Shown here: positions 19,280-29,945 of the stretch, piece after piece
Numbering within the stretch: position 1 is the stretch's first letter
Layout: every line of letters begins with the position of its first letter
Source of the DNA: Agrobacterium larrymoorei
GTDB lineage: Bacteria > Pseudomonadota > Alphaproteobacteria > Rhizobiales > Rhizobiaceae
Direction: 5' to 3'
Length of the DNA stretch: 64,000 bases
Assembly (NCBI RefSeq): GCF_005145045.1
Contig: NZ_CP039692.1
Location: 62,001-126,000 of the forward strand
Made by a program: the position numbers and the translations under genes
Notes under the pieces: generated by a model
Told to the model about the DNA's origin: nothing
Database searches by the model: none
What the model saw: only the letters and a program-made list of their open reading frames with translations

Positions 19280-20138
19280 GAGAGCCACCTGTTGTCCCTC
19301 ACGACTATAAGACGCACATCCTTAAGTTTAGTGTTATAACTAACGTAAAATTCTAGTTAACAACGCTGCAGTATTTTTCCCTTTTAGCTGTCAGCAGTTG
19401 AAGACTAATACGTCTCGACATGCCACTCCATGATTAGTTGATTGAACTAACAATTATCGCAAATGTGCCACACACGCCTTGGAAAAATCTTCAAAGCCGA
19501 TGTTTTAAACGCAGTAACGCTAAAATCGCGACTTCGCAGATTTGATACCAAGATGAAAACCGATGTTTATCCAGCCGGGAGGTATGTGGTGTTTCCGTAG
19601 CAATCGCATAAGTTTCTATTTAATCCCTTCAAGCAAAACACAACGCCTGCCTGTGGTTCAACTATAAATTGCCGATATCGTCGTTCAACTGTTACTGAGC
19701 CGATAGATCGTGGTGAGGATCAGTCCCCTGGCGCGGCCTTATTGGTTGATTTTATGAGGAACAGACAGACCTAATGATGGACGCATCACAATCGGAGGAG
19801 GGTTCGTCAACAACGTTGAGACGTCAACGCACCGCGGAGGGGAAGACACTTCGGTAAGGGACATCAATTTCCATATAAACATAGAGCTCGCCAAAAGCTT
19901 CACCAGTGATTCTGCGCCGGGTCGGAACAGCTGGGAATTGGGGCGTGATAATCCTCAAGTTGACATTAACAAGACAGGCGCCATCGGCCAGAGCCAGTGT
20001 GTCCTGTCACAAGCATCGTATTGCCCCGGATCTCACAAAGCAATTGAGCCTGGCCAACGCGCGAGAAGACATCAAAAGCATCGCGGCCATAATCAGTCAC
20101 GCAACATGGTGGCCGAACTTAAGCGGCATACTGTAAAG
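19280..20138. other. Gene-free stretch (0.86 kb)
   Basis: Long AT-rich stretch upstream of the EAL/GGDEF gene and downstream of the chemoreceptor gene. The left part must contain the promoter of the minus-strand gene at 19279. Plus-strand frames of 76 and 153 codons near 19906-20399 overlap the chemoreceptor 3' end and look like shadows. A small regulatory RNA cannot be excluded, but none was recognised. Confidence 0.45.
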
Positions 20139-21908
20139 CTATGCGGCCGGCTGGCCTTCCTCCCTCTTCGAAACTTGAGCGACATAAAGACTATTCTTCC
20201 CGAAACCGCGACTAGCACGACCACGCAATGCGGCCTCGGATCCAGGCTCTCTTACCCACTTTCTGCGATTGAGTTTGAATCTCTTCACCAGCTTTTCAAG
20301 ATCAACAGCTCCCGATGCCAGAGAACTGGCCGTTCCGCTCATCCCAGCGACCATGCTGGCGTTTTGCCTTGTCATCTTATCAAGCGATCCGACGGCTAGG
20401 TTGATCTCCTGCAAGCGTGTCTTCTGGTCGAATGCCGCCGACGCAATAGCCTCGACATTGCTGTCGATTGCCTGAACATACCCTTCGATGTTTGTTAAGG
20501 CCGCTCCGGTTTCCCCGACCAGACGAACTCCCTCCTTGACCTCTCTCGATGAATTCTGGATCAGGAATGAGATCTCTTTAGCTGCCTTGGCGGATCGCTG
20601 CGCCAGTTCGCGCACCTCTTGCGCGACAACTGCGAAACCCTTTCCAGCCTCGCCGGCGCGCGCGGCTTCAACCCCGGCATTGAGCGCGAGGAGATTTGTC
20701 TGAAACGCAATTTCATCGATCACACCAGTTATTTTTCCGATCTCGTCAGAAGCAGCTTCGATGCGACCTATAGCGTGTATCGTGTCGGTGACGACTAGGA
20801 CCGACTTGCTGGCCGCAGACAGCGCCTCATCAACGAGCTCGCGGGCTGTCGTAGTTCGCTCGGTTGATTCGCTGACAGCGCTTGTGATCTGAGCAAGCGA
20901 TTGATTTGTTTGATCCAGTGCAGTCGCCTGCTGCTCTGAACGCTGCGCAATGCTACCCGCATTATCGCTAAGCTCATCACACTTAATGGACAGGTTATTC
21001 GTTTGCGCGAGAACCTGCTCGAGCGTTTCCTGGAATTTTGCAAGCGTTGCGTTGAAGTCATGCCTAAGGTGATCGAACTCGGGCACAAATGGCTCGTCGA
21101 TGGTAAAGCGGATATTGCAGTCTGCGAGGCGCTCGAGCCCAGCAGCGATTTGCTGCAACGCCACCACCCGACCTGTTACGTCGGTTGCGAACTTCACAAC
21201 TTTGAAAACGTTGCCATCGTCGTCATAGATCGGGCTGTAGGTAGCCTGAATGTAGATTGGCTTACCGTCTTTGCGGATACGCTTGAACTCATCGTTGTAG
21301 TACTCGCCGGCCGATAGTCTCTGCCAAAAAGTGGCGTAGTCGGCAGAAGCGATATATTCGGGTTCGCAAAACATACTGTGATGCTGCCCGGCAATCTCGG
21401 TGATCTCATAACCTAGCGCGTCAAGAAAGTTTTGATTGGCGATAATGATTTGACCCGAAGGATTGAACTCAATCACAGCCTGAGCACGCGACAGCGCGTC
21501 AAGTTTCCCGTAGCTTTCAAGACTGAGCGTTTTTGTGGCGGTGATATCGGTCGCGATCTTTACAATCTTGACAACCTTTCCTCCTCTTAAAACCGGGTTA
21601 TATGACGCCTCAATCCAGATGCTATCGCCAGATTTTGTGAACCTCTTATACTGACCTTTTTCAAACTTGCCTTCGGAGAGATTCTTCCAGAACATCTGGT
21701 AATCATTGGTGTGTCGGTCGGCCTCCCTGACGAAGATCCGGTGGTGCTTGCCCACGATCTCTTCCCGCTCGTATCCCAATGCCTGGCAGAAGTTCTTGTT
21801 GGCATCCAAAATCGTGCCGTCCGGCTTGAATGAAATGATTGCTTGCGACCGATGAAACGACTCAAGAACCGCTTGCGCTTCAGTGCGCATAAGCGAAAAG
21901 GCCTGCAT
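20139..21908 (-). CDS. Soluble PAS-PAS methyl-accepting chemotaxis protein
   Basis: 589-aa cytoplasmic chemoreceptor. Two tandem PAS/PAC domains (about 10-125 and 132-250; [17 protein letters not shown] and [17 protein letters not shown]) precede a signalling domain. The hairpin tip is nearly canonical ([20 protein letters not shown], then [19 protein letters not shown]). There are no transmembrane helices, so it presumably senses an intracellular redox, oxygen or metabolic cue, as PAS-type receptors of the Aer class do. The start is taken at ATG 21908, which has GGAG 7 nt upstream; a longer frame starts at 21959 without support. It lies beside a membrane chemoreceptor on the same strand. Confidence 0.92.
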   Translation of the reverse strand: MQAFSLMRTEAQAVLESFHRSQAIISFKPDGTILDANKNFCQALGYEREEIVGKHHRIFVREADRHTNDYQMFWKNLSEGKFEKGQYKRFTKSGDSIWIEASYNPVLRGGKVVKIVKIATDITATKTLSLESYGKLDALSRAQAVIEFNPSGQIIIANQNFLDALGYEITEIAGQHHSMFCEPEYIASADYATFWQRLSAGEYYNDEFKRIRKDGKPIYIQATYSPIYDDDGNVFKVVKFATDVTGRVVALQQIAAGLERLADCNIRFTIDEPFVPEFDHLRHDFNATLAKFQETLEQVLAQTNNLSIKCDELSDNAGSIAQRSEQQATALDQTNQSLAQITSAVSESTERTTTARELVDEALSAASKSVLVVTDTIHAIGRIEAASDEIGKITGVIDEIAFQTNLLALNAGVEAARAGEAGKGFAVVAQEVRELAQRSAKAAKEISFLIQNSSREVKEGVRLVGETGAALTNIEGYVQAIDSNVEAIASAAFDQKTRLQEINLAVGSLDKMTRQNASMVAGMSGTASSLASGAVDLEKLVKRFKLNRRKWVREPGSEAALRGRASRGFGKNSLYVAQVSKREEGQPAA

Positions 21909-22083
21909 TTTGGTACTCCGGCGAGAAAGTGAAAGATAACGGATATAAGAGAAAACCATTAATGTTCAGTTTGGTAGCGTAAGAGCTTTGTCGTAATTTC
22001 TCTGCCGGACTTAATTCGAGCAGTGACTTTAGCAAAAAGAAATATTGCCGCGCGTGTCGCGCGGCTCATATTCACCTTGCAAC

Positions 22084-23910
22084 TCAAGCAGCCTTCCTAC
22101 CGGGGATGTGTCGTGCGCCGGCTGTACCGAGATCAAATTGAGACAGCAGTTGATTGAGTGCTGCCGCCTCACGAGCCAGGCTGTGACTTGCTGCAGTCGA
22201 TTGCTCGACCATAGCAGCGTTTTGTTGCGTTCCCTGATCCATTACGTTCACGGCGGTGTTGATCTCTTGTAGCCCTGTCGATTGCTCGCGGGAGGATTCG
22301 ACGATTGCGCTGACGTGCCTGCTGATCTCTCGAACTTCCGTCACAATTGTATCCAGCGAGTTGCCCGTCTGCTTAACAATGTCAACGCCTGCCTGAACTT
22401 GTGAACCAGAAGCGGCAATCAAAGACTTGATCTCTTTTGCCGCAGTAGCCGAGCGCTGAGCGAGCTCGCGCACTTCCTGCGCGACGACTGCGAACCCTTT
22501 CCCAGCTTCGCCGGCTCTTGCTGCTTCAACGCCAGCATTCAGGGCCAGAAGGTTTGTCTGGAAAGCGATCTCATCAATTACCGAGATGATGTTCCCCATT
22601 TCGCCAGAGGATTTTTCGATTGCCTGCATTGCATGAATAGCATCCTGCATAAGCTCTCCAGAATGCTCGACGCCCATTCGCGCATTTTCGACAAGCTTGC
22701 CAGCATCGTCTGCACGCCTGGCAGAATCCTTAACAGTCGTTGTGATCTGTTCAAGGGCGGCAGCCGTTTCCTCTACAGACGCGGCTTGCTGTTCTGTTCG
22801 TCTCGACAGGTCGTCGGCAGCCGAACGAATTTCATTGGCGCCAGCGTCGATGCCAGCCGCATTCTGGCCAACCGATTTCAAGACTGATTGTAGCTTTTCG
22901 ACAGAGCTGTTGAAGTTCGCACGAAGATCGTCAAGCGTGCCTTTGAAGGGGATGAGGATACGGTGAGAAACGCGCCCATTCGATAAAGCTTCCAGTCCCT
23001 CGCGCAAAGCGTCAACGGCAAATTTTATATTGGCAGCCTCTTCGGCCTTTAGTCGCTCGCGCTCGAGCCTGTCGCGTTCAGATAGAGATCTATCAGCTTC
23101 AGCCTGTTGCTCGAGACGTTGCTTTTCTTTCGCATTGTCACGAAACACGGACACAGCAGAGGCCATGCTGCCAAGTTCGTCGCGACGATCGCCACCTGGA
23201 ACAGGTTCATCGACTTGCCCCGAAGCGAGCGACATCATGCGCAGACGCAGGCGCTCTATCGGCGAGGTGATTTCCCGTTTGGTAATAAAAACAGCCAAGC
23301 ACAATGCCATGGCAAACACTGTGGCGAGCGTTGCAAGAGCATAAAGGATCGTGTTGTTCGTCTTTTCAGAGAGATGACCTGCCTTAGCTTTTATGCTATC
23401 GCTTGCGCGGTTAATCCATGTCCGCATTTCGCCGATGGTTTTCGCGGCCTGTTCATCGGCCTGCAGGAGAAGGGCTTTAGCCTCTTCGTCGCGGTTTGCT
23501 AAACCTGCAGCAACGGCTTTGTCGGTAATCTGTATAATGGATTCCGCTTGCAACTGGAGTGCTGACAGCGCCTGACTTTCCTCAGGCACTAATGTCTCAG
23601 CGCTGTCCATCAGCTCATGTAGTCTGACCTTGCTGGCAGCGTAGTCATCGGTCGCCCGTTTCATTCCCGGCATACCTGCATCATAGAGAAAAACCTGGTA
23701 CGCATCGTACACAACGGCAACCAGACGCTGACTGGCAATAGCCATATTGATCTCCGCGTTGCCGTCATTGGCGATGAAGTCCGTGTATTCTGTATCGGCG
23801 GCTTTGAAGTTGTTAGATATGTAGAGCGCGCCGCCAATACCCAGCAGGCATGTTGGAAGAACGAGCGACAGGACCTTCGTCCTGATCCGGAGGTTTTGCA
23901 TGAGTGACAT
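22084..23910 (-). CDS. Membrane methyl-accepting chemotaxis protein (HAMP)
   Basis: 608-aa transmembrane chemoreceptor. TM1 is at about residues 12-32 ([19 protein letters not shown]), then an alpha-helical periplasmic domain of about 155 residues, TM2 at about 190-212 ([21 protein letters not shown]), HAMP ([18 protein letters not shown], then a second HAMP-like segment near 300-350), and a signalling domain with [20 protein letters not shown] and [19 protein letters not shown]. The ligand is unknown; the helical sensor resembles four-helix-bundle types. The start is at ATG 23910 (GGAA 7 nt upstream); an upstream in-frame ATG at 23961 lacks support. Confidence 0.92.
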   Translation of the reverse strand: MSLMQNLRIRTKVLSLVLPTCLLGIGGALYISNNFKAADTEYTDFIANDGNAEINMAIASQRLVAVVYDAYQVFLYDAGMPGMKRATDDYAASKVRLHELMDSAETLVPEESQALSALQLQAESIIQITDKAVAAGLANRDEEAKALLLQADEQAAKTIGEMRTWINRASDSIKAKAGHLSEKTNNTILYALATLATVFAMALCLAVFITKREITSPIERLRLRMMSLASGQVDEPVPGGDRRDELGSMASAVSVFRDNAKEKQRLEQQAEADRSLSERDRLERERLKAEEAANIKFAVDALREGLEALSNGRVSHRILIPFKGTLDDLRANFNSSVEKLQSVLKSVGQNAAGIDAGANEIRSAADDLSRRTEQQAASVEETAAALEQITTTVKDSARRADDAGKLVENARMGVEHSGELMQDAIHAMQAIEKSSGEMGNIISVIDEIAFQTNLLALNAGVEAARAGEAGKGFAVVAQEVRELAQRSATAAKEIKSLIAASGSQVQAGVDIVKQTGNSLDTIVTEVREISRHVSAIVESSREQSTGLQEINTAVNVMDQGTQQNAAMVEQSTAASHSLAREAAALNQLLSQFDLGTAGARHIPGRKAA

Positions 23911-24338
23911 GACACAGTTCCAGCGATTGGGTGAGGAATGCGAAGATGGGGTGAACATCATCGTCCGCGTTTCAGACCGGCCTCTGCCGTTCGCGCCTCT
24001 ACCCCAAGATTATGTGTGATAATATTCGCCCAAAACATTAAGGCGCTGTTAAGATCATTCTGGGTTGCGAGACACCTATTCTAGGTTCGGATTACGCAAC
24101 TCTAAATAAGGAATTTATTCTATACCGATCATGTTACTGGTTTTACTGTTTCATTAGAGCGCCCGTTGAGCGACATCGATTATATCATACTTATAAGCGC
24201 CTCTCATATGTCACTTTACTAAAATGCCAACAAGATAATATTTTAAGATGCTCGCGCTAGACGCGCTATCGATGTGATAGCCGCTGAACGGCGGGAGCGC
24301 GTTTTGTTTTTTGATTGCTTCGAAGCTAGGGGGAATAC
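23911..24338. other. Gene-free stretch with divergent promoters
   Basis: About 430 AT-rich nucleotides between the divergent chemoreceptor and PAS-protein genes. It should contain both promoters. No repeat or RNA gene was recognised. Confidence 0.45.
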
Positions 24339-24824
24339 ATGAAGCAGCAGAACTCAATTGAACAAATGATGATGGGTGCCGGCTTCTACTCTTGGTGTGT
24401 GCCTGAAAATACGCTGACCGCAGACAGAGCATTTGCCGACATCTACGAGATCGATGAGCGATCACTTGCGCATGGGGTACCTGTCGAACTCATCCTGTCA
24501 CGTATCGTCGAGGAAGATCGGCCCCGTTTGGCGGAACGTGTACACGATGTCATTTTGGGTGGTCAGTCTCGAGTTTCGGCCTATCGTATCTTGTGTCCCA
24601 GCGGTCGCGTGAAGACGCTCCGCAGTATGGGTTCCTGCGCTAAAGACACTGAAGGCGTACCTTCAGTCTATTCCGGGATCGTTCTCCTATCCGACGCTCC
24701 CATGACCGAACCGAGATCGCAAACGCTTGAACAAAAGATTGCGGACGCAATCGCGCTCTCGCGAAATAGCGGGCAGAAGCTAGCTGAACGCTACCTTATC
24801 TCAGCGCTTCATTCCATCTCATAG
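24339..24824 (+). CDS. Small stand-alone PAS-domain protein
   Basis: 161-aa soluble protein with one PAS_3-type fold (about residues 8-118: GAGFYSWCVPENTLTADRAF, ILSRIVEEDRPRLAERVHDV, YRILCPSGRVKTLRSMGS). A helical tail of about 40 residues without an output domain follows. A run of G (AGGGGGAATAC) precedes the ATG. It could be a partner of one of the nearby kinases or receptors, or the orphaned sensor of a lost kinase. Its function cannot be read from the sequence. Confidence 0.8.
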   Translation: MKQQNSIEQMMMGAGFYSWCVPENTLTADRAFADIYEIDERSLAHGVPVELILSRIVEEDRPRLAERVHDVILGGQSRVSAYRILCPSGRVKTLRSMGSCAKDTEGVPSVYSGIVLLSDAPMTEPRSQTLEQKIADAIALSRNSGQKLAERYLISALHSIS

Positions 24825-25031
24825 TTCGAGGCGGGACATCCAACGTAAAAGCAGAACAAAGGTATTAGTCTGATGCCGTGGAACTCAGGCATCTCTCCGC
24901 TTTATAATTACGGACGAGGCGCTTCCAAACCTTTCACTGTAGCCCGCACCATGAACGTAAAAACGGTCAAGGTTTCGACCTCAATTCTGGCGGCCGGCGC
25001 TGTTCATTGCCGATTCAACCTATGAACACCC

Positions 25032-25409
25032 CTAGCGCCGTGAGGTCGTGCGGGCTTTGAGCGCATCCAAGGCATCGGCATTGTCCCTGCCCCAAGTATA
25101 GAGCATATCGACGGGCTCGATGAAACGCTGGCCAAGTTCCGTCAGCCGATATTCGACGGCGGGAGGTCGCGTCGAATGCACGTGTCGCGAGACGAGACCT
25201 GAATGCTCCATCTCTTTCAGGGTTTGCGTCAGCATCTTCTTGGAGATCCCGGGCAGGCTGCGTTCCAGCACGCCCGTTCTGGCGGTGCCACCGTGAATCT
25301 TGTGAAGGACGTGCAGTATCATGCTCGTCCACTTGGTCGAGAACAGTTCCAGCACCCGGCGGGGCGCGCAGTCCTCGCGCCACTCCTCTTCATTGCTGCC
25401 CGGCTTCAT
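25032..25409 (-). CDS. HxlR-family transcriptional regulator
   Basis: 125-aa winged-helix regulator of the HxlR/MarR-like type: CAPRRVLELFSTKW at the N-terminus, LPGISKKMLTQTLKEMEHSG as recognition region, and the VEYRLTELGQRF wing. The conserved Cys near residue 14 is a thiol sensor in several family members (quinone or aldehyde sensing). It is divergent from the reductase gene at 25508 with 98 nt between, so it probably regulates that gene and itself. Start at ATG 25409 (AGAGG 8 nt upstream); GTG 25418 is possible. Confidence 0.9.
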   Translation of the reverse strand: MKPGSNEEEWREDCAPRRVLELFSTKWTSMILHVLHKIHGGTARTGVLERSLPGISKKMLTQTLKEMEHSGLVSRHVHSTRPPAVEYRLTELGQRFIEPVDMLYTWGRDNADALDALKARTTSRR

Positions 25410-25507
25410 TGTGGTCACCTCTTTGTATCCATGTCACCAAACAGTGCCGTCTACCTATCGGCCTGCCCGATGCCTAACTGTGGCTCGATCGAAAATGGAG
25501 TGTCATC

Positions 25508-26569
25508 ATGGTTAGAACAGCATTGGTCGTCGGCGCAAGCGGGATCGTTGGCGGCGCAACGTCAGAGCTTTTGCTGAAGGAAGGCTGGAAAGTCTATGGG
25601 TTGGCGAGGCGACCCAAGGGGCATCCGCATATTATTCCCGTCGCTGCGGATCTGCAAAATGCGAGCGAAACGGCGCGGGCGCTGAGCGATGTGCGCCCCG
25701 ATGCCGTTTTCATCACCACATGGGCGAGGCAGAACAGTGAGGCGGAAAACATCCGCGTCAATTCGGCCATGGTCCGCAATTTGCTGGATGGGCTGAGACC
25801 CGTTCGATCCACGCGGCATGTGGCGCTGGTGACCGGCTTGAAGCATTATCTTGGGCCATTCGAGGCCTATGGCAAAGGCACGCTGCCTCAAACGCCGTTT
25901 CGTGAGGCACAGGATCGGCTCGATATTGAGAACTTCTATTACGCGCAGGAAGACGAGGTCTTTGCCGCTGCCGAACGCGATGGATTTACTTGGAGCATCC
26001 ACCGCCCGCACACCGTGATCGGACAGGCAGTTGGCAACGCCATGAACATGGGTACGACGCTTGCCGTCTACGCCACGATCTGCCGCGAGACAGGCCGACC
26101 GTTCCGCTTCCCCGGCTCAACCGTTCAGTGGAATGGTCTCACCGACATGACGGACGCCAATCTTCTGGCGAAACACTTGCTATGGGCGACCGAGACACCG
26201 CGGGCGCACAATCAGGCGTTTAACGTTGTCAACGGCGATATCTTCCGTTGGAAATGGATGTGGGAACGAATTGCAAACTGGTTCAGCCTTGACACCGCCA
26301 GCTTCGATGGAATGGGCAGTCCTCTTTCCGAACAGATGAGCGGGGATGCTGCGATCTGGAGTAATATCGCCAAGCGTGAGAGACTGGCTGAAACTGATCT
26401 CAATCGCCTCGCCTCTCCATGGCATACGGACGCGGATCTGGGCCGTCCCATCGAGGTGGTAACCGATATGAGCAACAGCCGCCGTCTAGGGTTCAAGGAA
26501 TATCAACCCACGGATGATGCATTTGTTGCGTTGTTCGAAAACCTGCGAGTAAGCAGGCTCATACCCTAA
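25508..26569 (+). CDS. SDR-family NAD(P)-dependent reductase (PRISE-like)
   Basis: 353-aa extended short-chain dehydrogenase. The N-terminal nucleotide-binding motif is GASGIVGGATSELL (about 9-22). The middle contains VALVTGLKHYLGPFEAYGKG and a FYYAQEDEVF segment, resembling the PRISE family (progesterone 5-beta-reductase/iridoid synthase-like enone reductases), in which Tyr and Lys are spaced differently from classical YxxxK. The substrate is unknown; an enone or quinone would fit control by the divergent HxlR regulator. GGAG lies 7 nt before the ATG. Confidence 0.87.
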   Translation: MVRTALVVGASGIVGGATSELLLKEGWKVYGLARRPKGHPHIIPVAADLQNASETARALSDVRPDAVFITTWARQNSEAENIRVNSAMVRNLLDGLRPVRSTRHVALVTGLKHYLGPFEAYGKGTLPQTPFREAQDRLDIENFYYAQEDEVFAAAERDGFTWSIHRPHTVIGQAVGNAMNMGTTLAVYATICRETGRPFRFPGSTVQWNGLTDMTDANLLAKHLLWATETPRAHNQAFNVVNGDIFRWKWMWERIANWFSLDTASFDGMGSPLSEQMSGDAAIWSNIAKRERLAETDLNRLASPWHTDADLGRPIEVVTDMSNSRRLGFKEYQPTDDAFVALFENLRVSRLIP

Positions 26570-27729
26570 ATGGGTTTCAGCATTAGGCGATAAGAAATCG
26601 AAACCGCCACAGATTAACTGGCCCGATTCACGTAATCAAACTCAAACCCCTGGAGCGACATGAGATTTCACTCATCTGACCGTCGAGAGGCTTCCAAACC
26701 TATTGCTGTGCGTCTGGCACATCAATCGATTTCGCTTTCAGGGACCGAAATCGATAGCGCTGACTGATGGTAGAAGGCGTACTGCTTCTAGTAACTTCTG
26801 ATCGCTCATATGATCAAGCTCTCTGCGCTCTTCGCGATCGTCAGCGCGCTTCAGGTTCTTGGTGCTGCCCTTTGATCATAGTCGCTGCGGTCAAAAGGCC
26901 TTGGGTAATTTCGGAATCGTCACGCCATCAGTGTTCAATCGCCAAGGCGGTGGTGTGAATGTCGAATGCTGCATCTCGACCCGGCCCCTGTGATAATCCG
27001 ATTTCTTCGCGAAGTTCGCGAATGATTAAGACGGCTCGCTCGAGCATGCACCTTTTTGGTAGTTCAGATATGCGACGCGATCCGGTTCGCGTCGCGCGCA
27101 AGTTCACCCACAAAATCTGTCGTAATGCTCATCTCGTCAGATTTTCGCTCTTGCTGGTGAGGTCAATCGTCTGGCGATGACGAGTAATCGTTTCCTCGAC
27201 ACAGTGGTTTTTGAGAAATAGAGTCATTCGACGAGCCCACGCAGGCCCATCCGTAGAGAAAGACGACAGAATTTGATCGCGGCTTGTTTCATTTCCGCAA
27301 ATTCAGATGCCAAGTTGCAGCGAACCATTGACCGTCATATCTGGCAAGATACGAACGAATGAACCGGCAGCCATCGCGGAACAGCATGGTCGACGATCTA
27401 CAGGCGGCTGATGAGGCGGTCGAGCACTTCTCTTGCCAATGCAAAGCAGCTTCACCAGCACCACCATGCCCGCTTCCAAGGCCTCGCAGAGGAAAGGTGG
27501 TAATGCCCGCTGGTAGGCGACCAAACTGCTATATCATAATCCAGTTCGCTCGCCTCAACCAGAAAAGGTTGGCAAGGGTAGAACGAGCGAAGAGCAAAAG
27601 TCTTATGGTGTAAAATATAAGTCTTTGTCTCCGTTGAACCTTTTGATCTTACTCCCGTTGAGTGCTTAGGTCTCGTTTGAGACCGCGCCGTTTCATCATC
27701 GGCCTTGAAGACTTGCAGCACTGCGGAGC
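26570..27729. other. Gene-poor stretch (1.2 kb)
   Basis: No intact gene recognised. Short frames occur on both strands without clear family resemblance, apart from a possible broken small ORF at 26841-27113. The stretch leads into an SDR remnant at 27730. It reads like decayed coding DNA. Confidence 0.5.
26841..27113 (-). pseudogene. Possible broken small ORF
   Basis: From TTG 27113 a minus-strand frame runs 61 codons (RRISELPKRCMLERAVLIIR...DIHTTALAIEH) to a TGA at 26928-26930. The same frame then stays open for another 28 codons (WRDDSEITQGLLTAATMI) to a second TGA at 26841. The composition on both sides of the internal stop looks protein-like, suggesting a small hypothetical gene inactivated by a stop. 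Not matched to a family; weak call. Confidence 0.25.
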
Positions 27730-27870
27730 ATGGAATTGTCAAACAGGATTGTTGCCACCGGCGCGAGCGCGGGTATCGATCTCGCGATTGCCCAACAGTT
27801 CGCGAGCGCCGAATGGGCTACCGGGACAACTCGCGATCCAGACCGTCTTGAGCCAGCACGTCAGCTAGTC
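27730..27870 (+). pseudogene. SDR dehydrogenase 5' remnant
   Basis: The frame from ATG 27730 begins like a short-chain dehydrogenase (NRIVATGASAGIDLAIAQQF, then TTRDPDRLEPARQL). The glycine-rich motif TGxxxGIG is altered to TGASAGID. After about 45 codons the resemblance ends and the frame continues as unrelated sequence to 28062. This reads as the 5' fragment of a degraded SDR gene just upstream of the GH15 gene. The right boundary is approximate. Confidence 0.5.
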
Positions 27871-28058
27871 GAGCCCTCTGGAGCTAATCGACTTGCACCG
27901 ATCGACGGTCCCAGCAAGGCTAGGGTCGCGGGATCAGCAAAAAAGTACGTTGCCCGCCGAGAGTTTCGCGTCGTTGAGGCCACTCTAGCAAGAGGTTCCC
28001 TAATTGCTGGTCTATCGGCTATAACTCGCGCGACGGCATCTGTCAGGAGACTTCCGCG

Positions 28059-29945
28059 ATGACAGGCTTGTTATCGCAAGTAATTCCTGGCTTAAAAGCG
28101 AGTTCCAAAGCTGGGTTCAGCACGGTTGCCCGCTTTAATGGCTATTTGCCTCTTGAGGATTACGCTGCCCTTGGGGAGGGACGATCCGTTGCCTTGTCGG
28201 GCAAGGATGGATCAATTGACTGGTGGTGCGTACCGAACATGGATTCGCCTCCCCTGTTCGATCGATTGCTGGATGCCGAGGAAGGCGGATATTTTCTAAT
28301 CGAGCCTGATGAACCTTACACAGTGACTCGAACGTACCGGACAGACAGCAACGTGCTTGAAACGACTTTCCGGACCGTCGGAGGCGTCGCGGTGCTGACG
28401 GAATCCATAAACAGCGGGACTGCTGGTCGATTGCCTTGGGCTGAGCTTGCGCGCCGGGTTGATGGGGTCAGCGGCTCGGTAAGATTCCAAATTGCGATGA
28501 AGCTCGGACGCCGCGGCAACACTGCGAATCCTTACCATTCGACGATCGGGAAACATATCGTATTTCACGTCGAGACCGTGCTTGGTCTTCTGTTGCATAG
28601 CGACGGTGTCGAATGCCAATGGGAAGACGAAGGCGTCAGCGGCTGCTTCGCTGTATCCCGAGGTGAGCGCAAGACGATCGCGATTGTCGCTGGCCGAGAC
28701 GAACCCCTTGTCGTTCCGAAAATCGAGGACATAGACCACCGTATCGACATATCAGATGACGAGTGGCGAATCTGGGCGAAGAGCATCGATTATGACGGCC
28801 CCGACAGGACCTCTTTCGTGCGCAGCGCGCTTGCACTCAAGCTTCTTCTTTACTCGCCGTCGGGTGCGATTGCAGCCGCTGCGACCACATCGCTTCCCGA
28901 ACGCATCGGCGGAGAAAAAAACTACGACTACCGATATGCCTGGATTAGAGATGCCGGTTATACGATCAAGGCATTTCTGGCAGCAGGAGCTGAGCCTGAA
29001 GCGAAAGCGGCGTTCTCTTGGCTTCTGTCACAACTGAAGCGACACGGACCGAGGGTCTGTTACACTCTCGACGGCGAACTGGTCGAAGACGTGAAGGAGA
29101 TCGAAGCGCTTGGCTACCGCCAGTCATCCCCGGTCGTTGTGGGCAATCTAGCCACCAATCAACACCAACATGGTATTTACGGAGATATCTTCGAGACAGC
29201 ATCTCAGTTTGTCGACAGCGGGAATATCTTGGATGCTTCGAGCGCGGAGCTCTTGGCTCATCTTGCTGATGAGTGCGCTGACAGGTGGCGGATGCGTGAC
29301 GCCGGCATATGGGAGCTCGAGGAAAATCAGCATTACACCATGTCCAAAGTCAGTTGCTGGCAAGCGCTTGCTCGTGCAGTCGAGCTTGCAGATCAGGGAC
29401 AACTTCCCACGACCTGCCGTGACCGTTGGGAAAGGGAGCGAGACCGGGTTAAAGACTGGATTGAGACAAACTGCTGGTCAGAAGAAAAGCTGGCTTTCGT
29501 TATGTACCCCGGCTCCCAAAAGCTGGATGCCTCCTTGGCCTTGGCGGTACGTTTCGGCTTCGACGGTTTCGAGCGGTTGAAAGCGACGATTGACGCCATC
29601 GACCGAGAACTCGGCAAGGGAAACTTCCATTACCGATACAGTGGGGCAGAGAAGGAAGAAGGATGCTTTCTTGCCTGTTCTTTCTGGATGATAGAGGCGC
29701 ACGCCATTCTTGGAAATCGACAGGAGGCATTGCAAAGGTTCGATGCCCTAAACGATGCGTTGAAGGCCAGTGTCGGCATTTTCTCGGAAATGATTGATCC
29801 AGATACCGGCGGCTTCCTCGGGAACCTTCCACAAGGGTTGACCCACCTTGCCCACCTGATGACGCTCTCGGTTCTGCACGAAGAATTTGCGCCTGACACA
29901 AACTACCAAACGCAAAAAGATCACCAAGGAGAAAAAAATGACTGA
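28059..29945 (+). CDS. Glycoside hydrolase family 15 protein (glucoamylase/trehalase-like)
   Basis: 628-aa cytoplasmic enzyme (no signal peptide) that should hydrolyse alpha-glucosidic bonds in small glucans or trehalose. Family marks are LSGKDGSIDWWCVPNMDSP near residues 46-64, the NYDYRYAWIRDAGYTIKAF active-site segment (about 290-308), GIWELEENQHYTMSKVSCWQ with the likely acid Glu (about 420-440), and SEMIDPDTGGFLGNLPQGLTH (about 578-598) with the likely base Glu. AGGAGA stands 8 nt before the ATG. The 3' end overlaps the next gene by 8 nt, so the two are co-translated. Glucoamylase versus trehalase cannot be decided from motifs alone. Confidence 0.9.
   Translation: MTGLLSQVIPGLKASSKAGFSTVARFNGYLPLEDYAALGEGRSVALSGKDGSIDWWCVPNMDSPPLFDRLLDAEEGGYFLIEPDEPYTVTRTYRTDSNVLETTFRTVGGVAVLTESINSGTAGRLPWAELARRVDGVSGSVRFQIAMKLGRRGNTANPYHSTIGKHIVFHVETVLGLLLHSDGVECQWEDEGVSGCFAVSRGERKTIAIVAGRDEPLVVPKIEDIDHRIDISDDEWRIWAKSIDYDGPDRTSFVRSALALKLLLYSPSGAIAAAATTSLPERIGGEKNYDYRYAWIRDAGYTIKAFLAAGAEPEAKAAFSWLLSQLKRHGPRVCYTLDGELVEDVKEIEALGYRQSSPVVVGNLATNQHQHGIYGDIFETASQFVDSGNILDASSAELLAHLADECADRWRMRDAGIWELEENQHYTMSKVSCWQALARAVELADQGQLPTTCRDRWERERDRVKDWIETNCWSEEKLAFVMYPGSQKLDASLALAVRFGFDGFERLKATIDAIDRELGKGNFHYRYSGAEKEEGCFLACSFWMIEAHAILGNRQEALQRFDALNDALKASVGIFSEMIDPDTGGFLGNLPQGLTHLAHLMTLSVLHEEFAPDTNYQTQKDHQGEKND

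Noticed and set aside
19938..20399. 153-codon plus-strand frame near the chemoreceptor 3' end
   Set aside because: Overlaps the chemoreceptor gene antisense, with low-complexity His/Arg/Ser composition and no motif.
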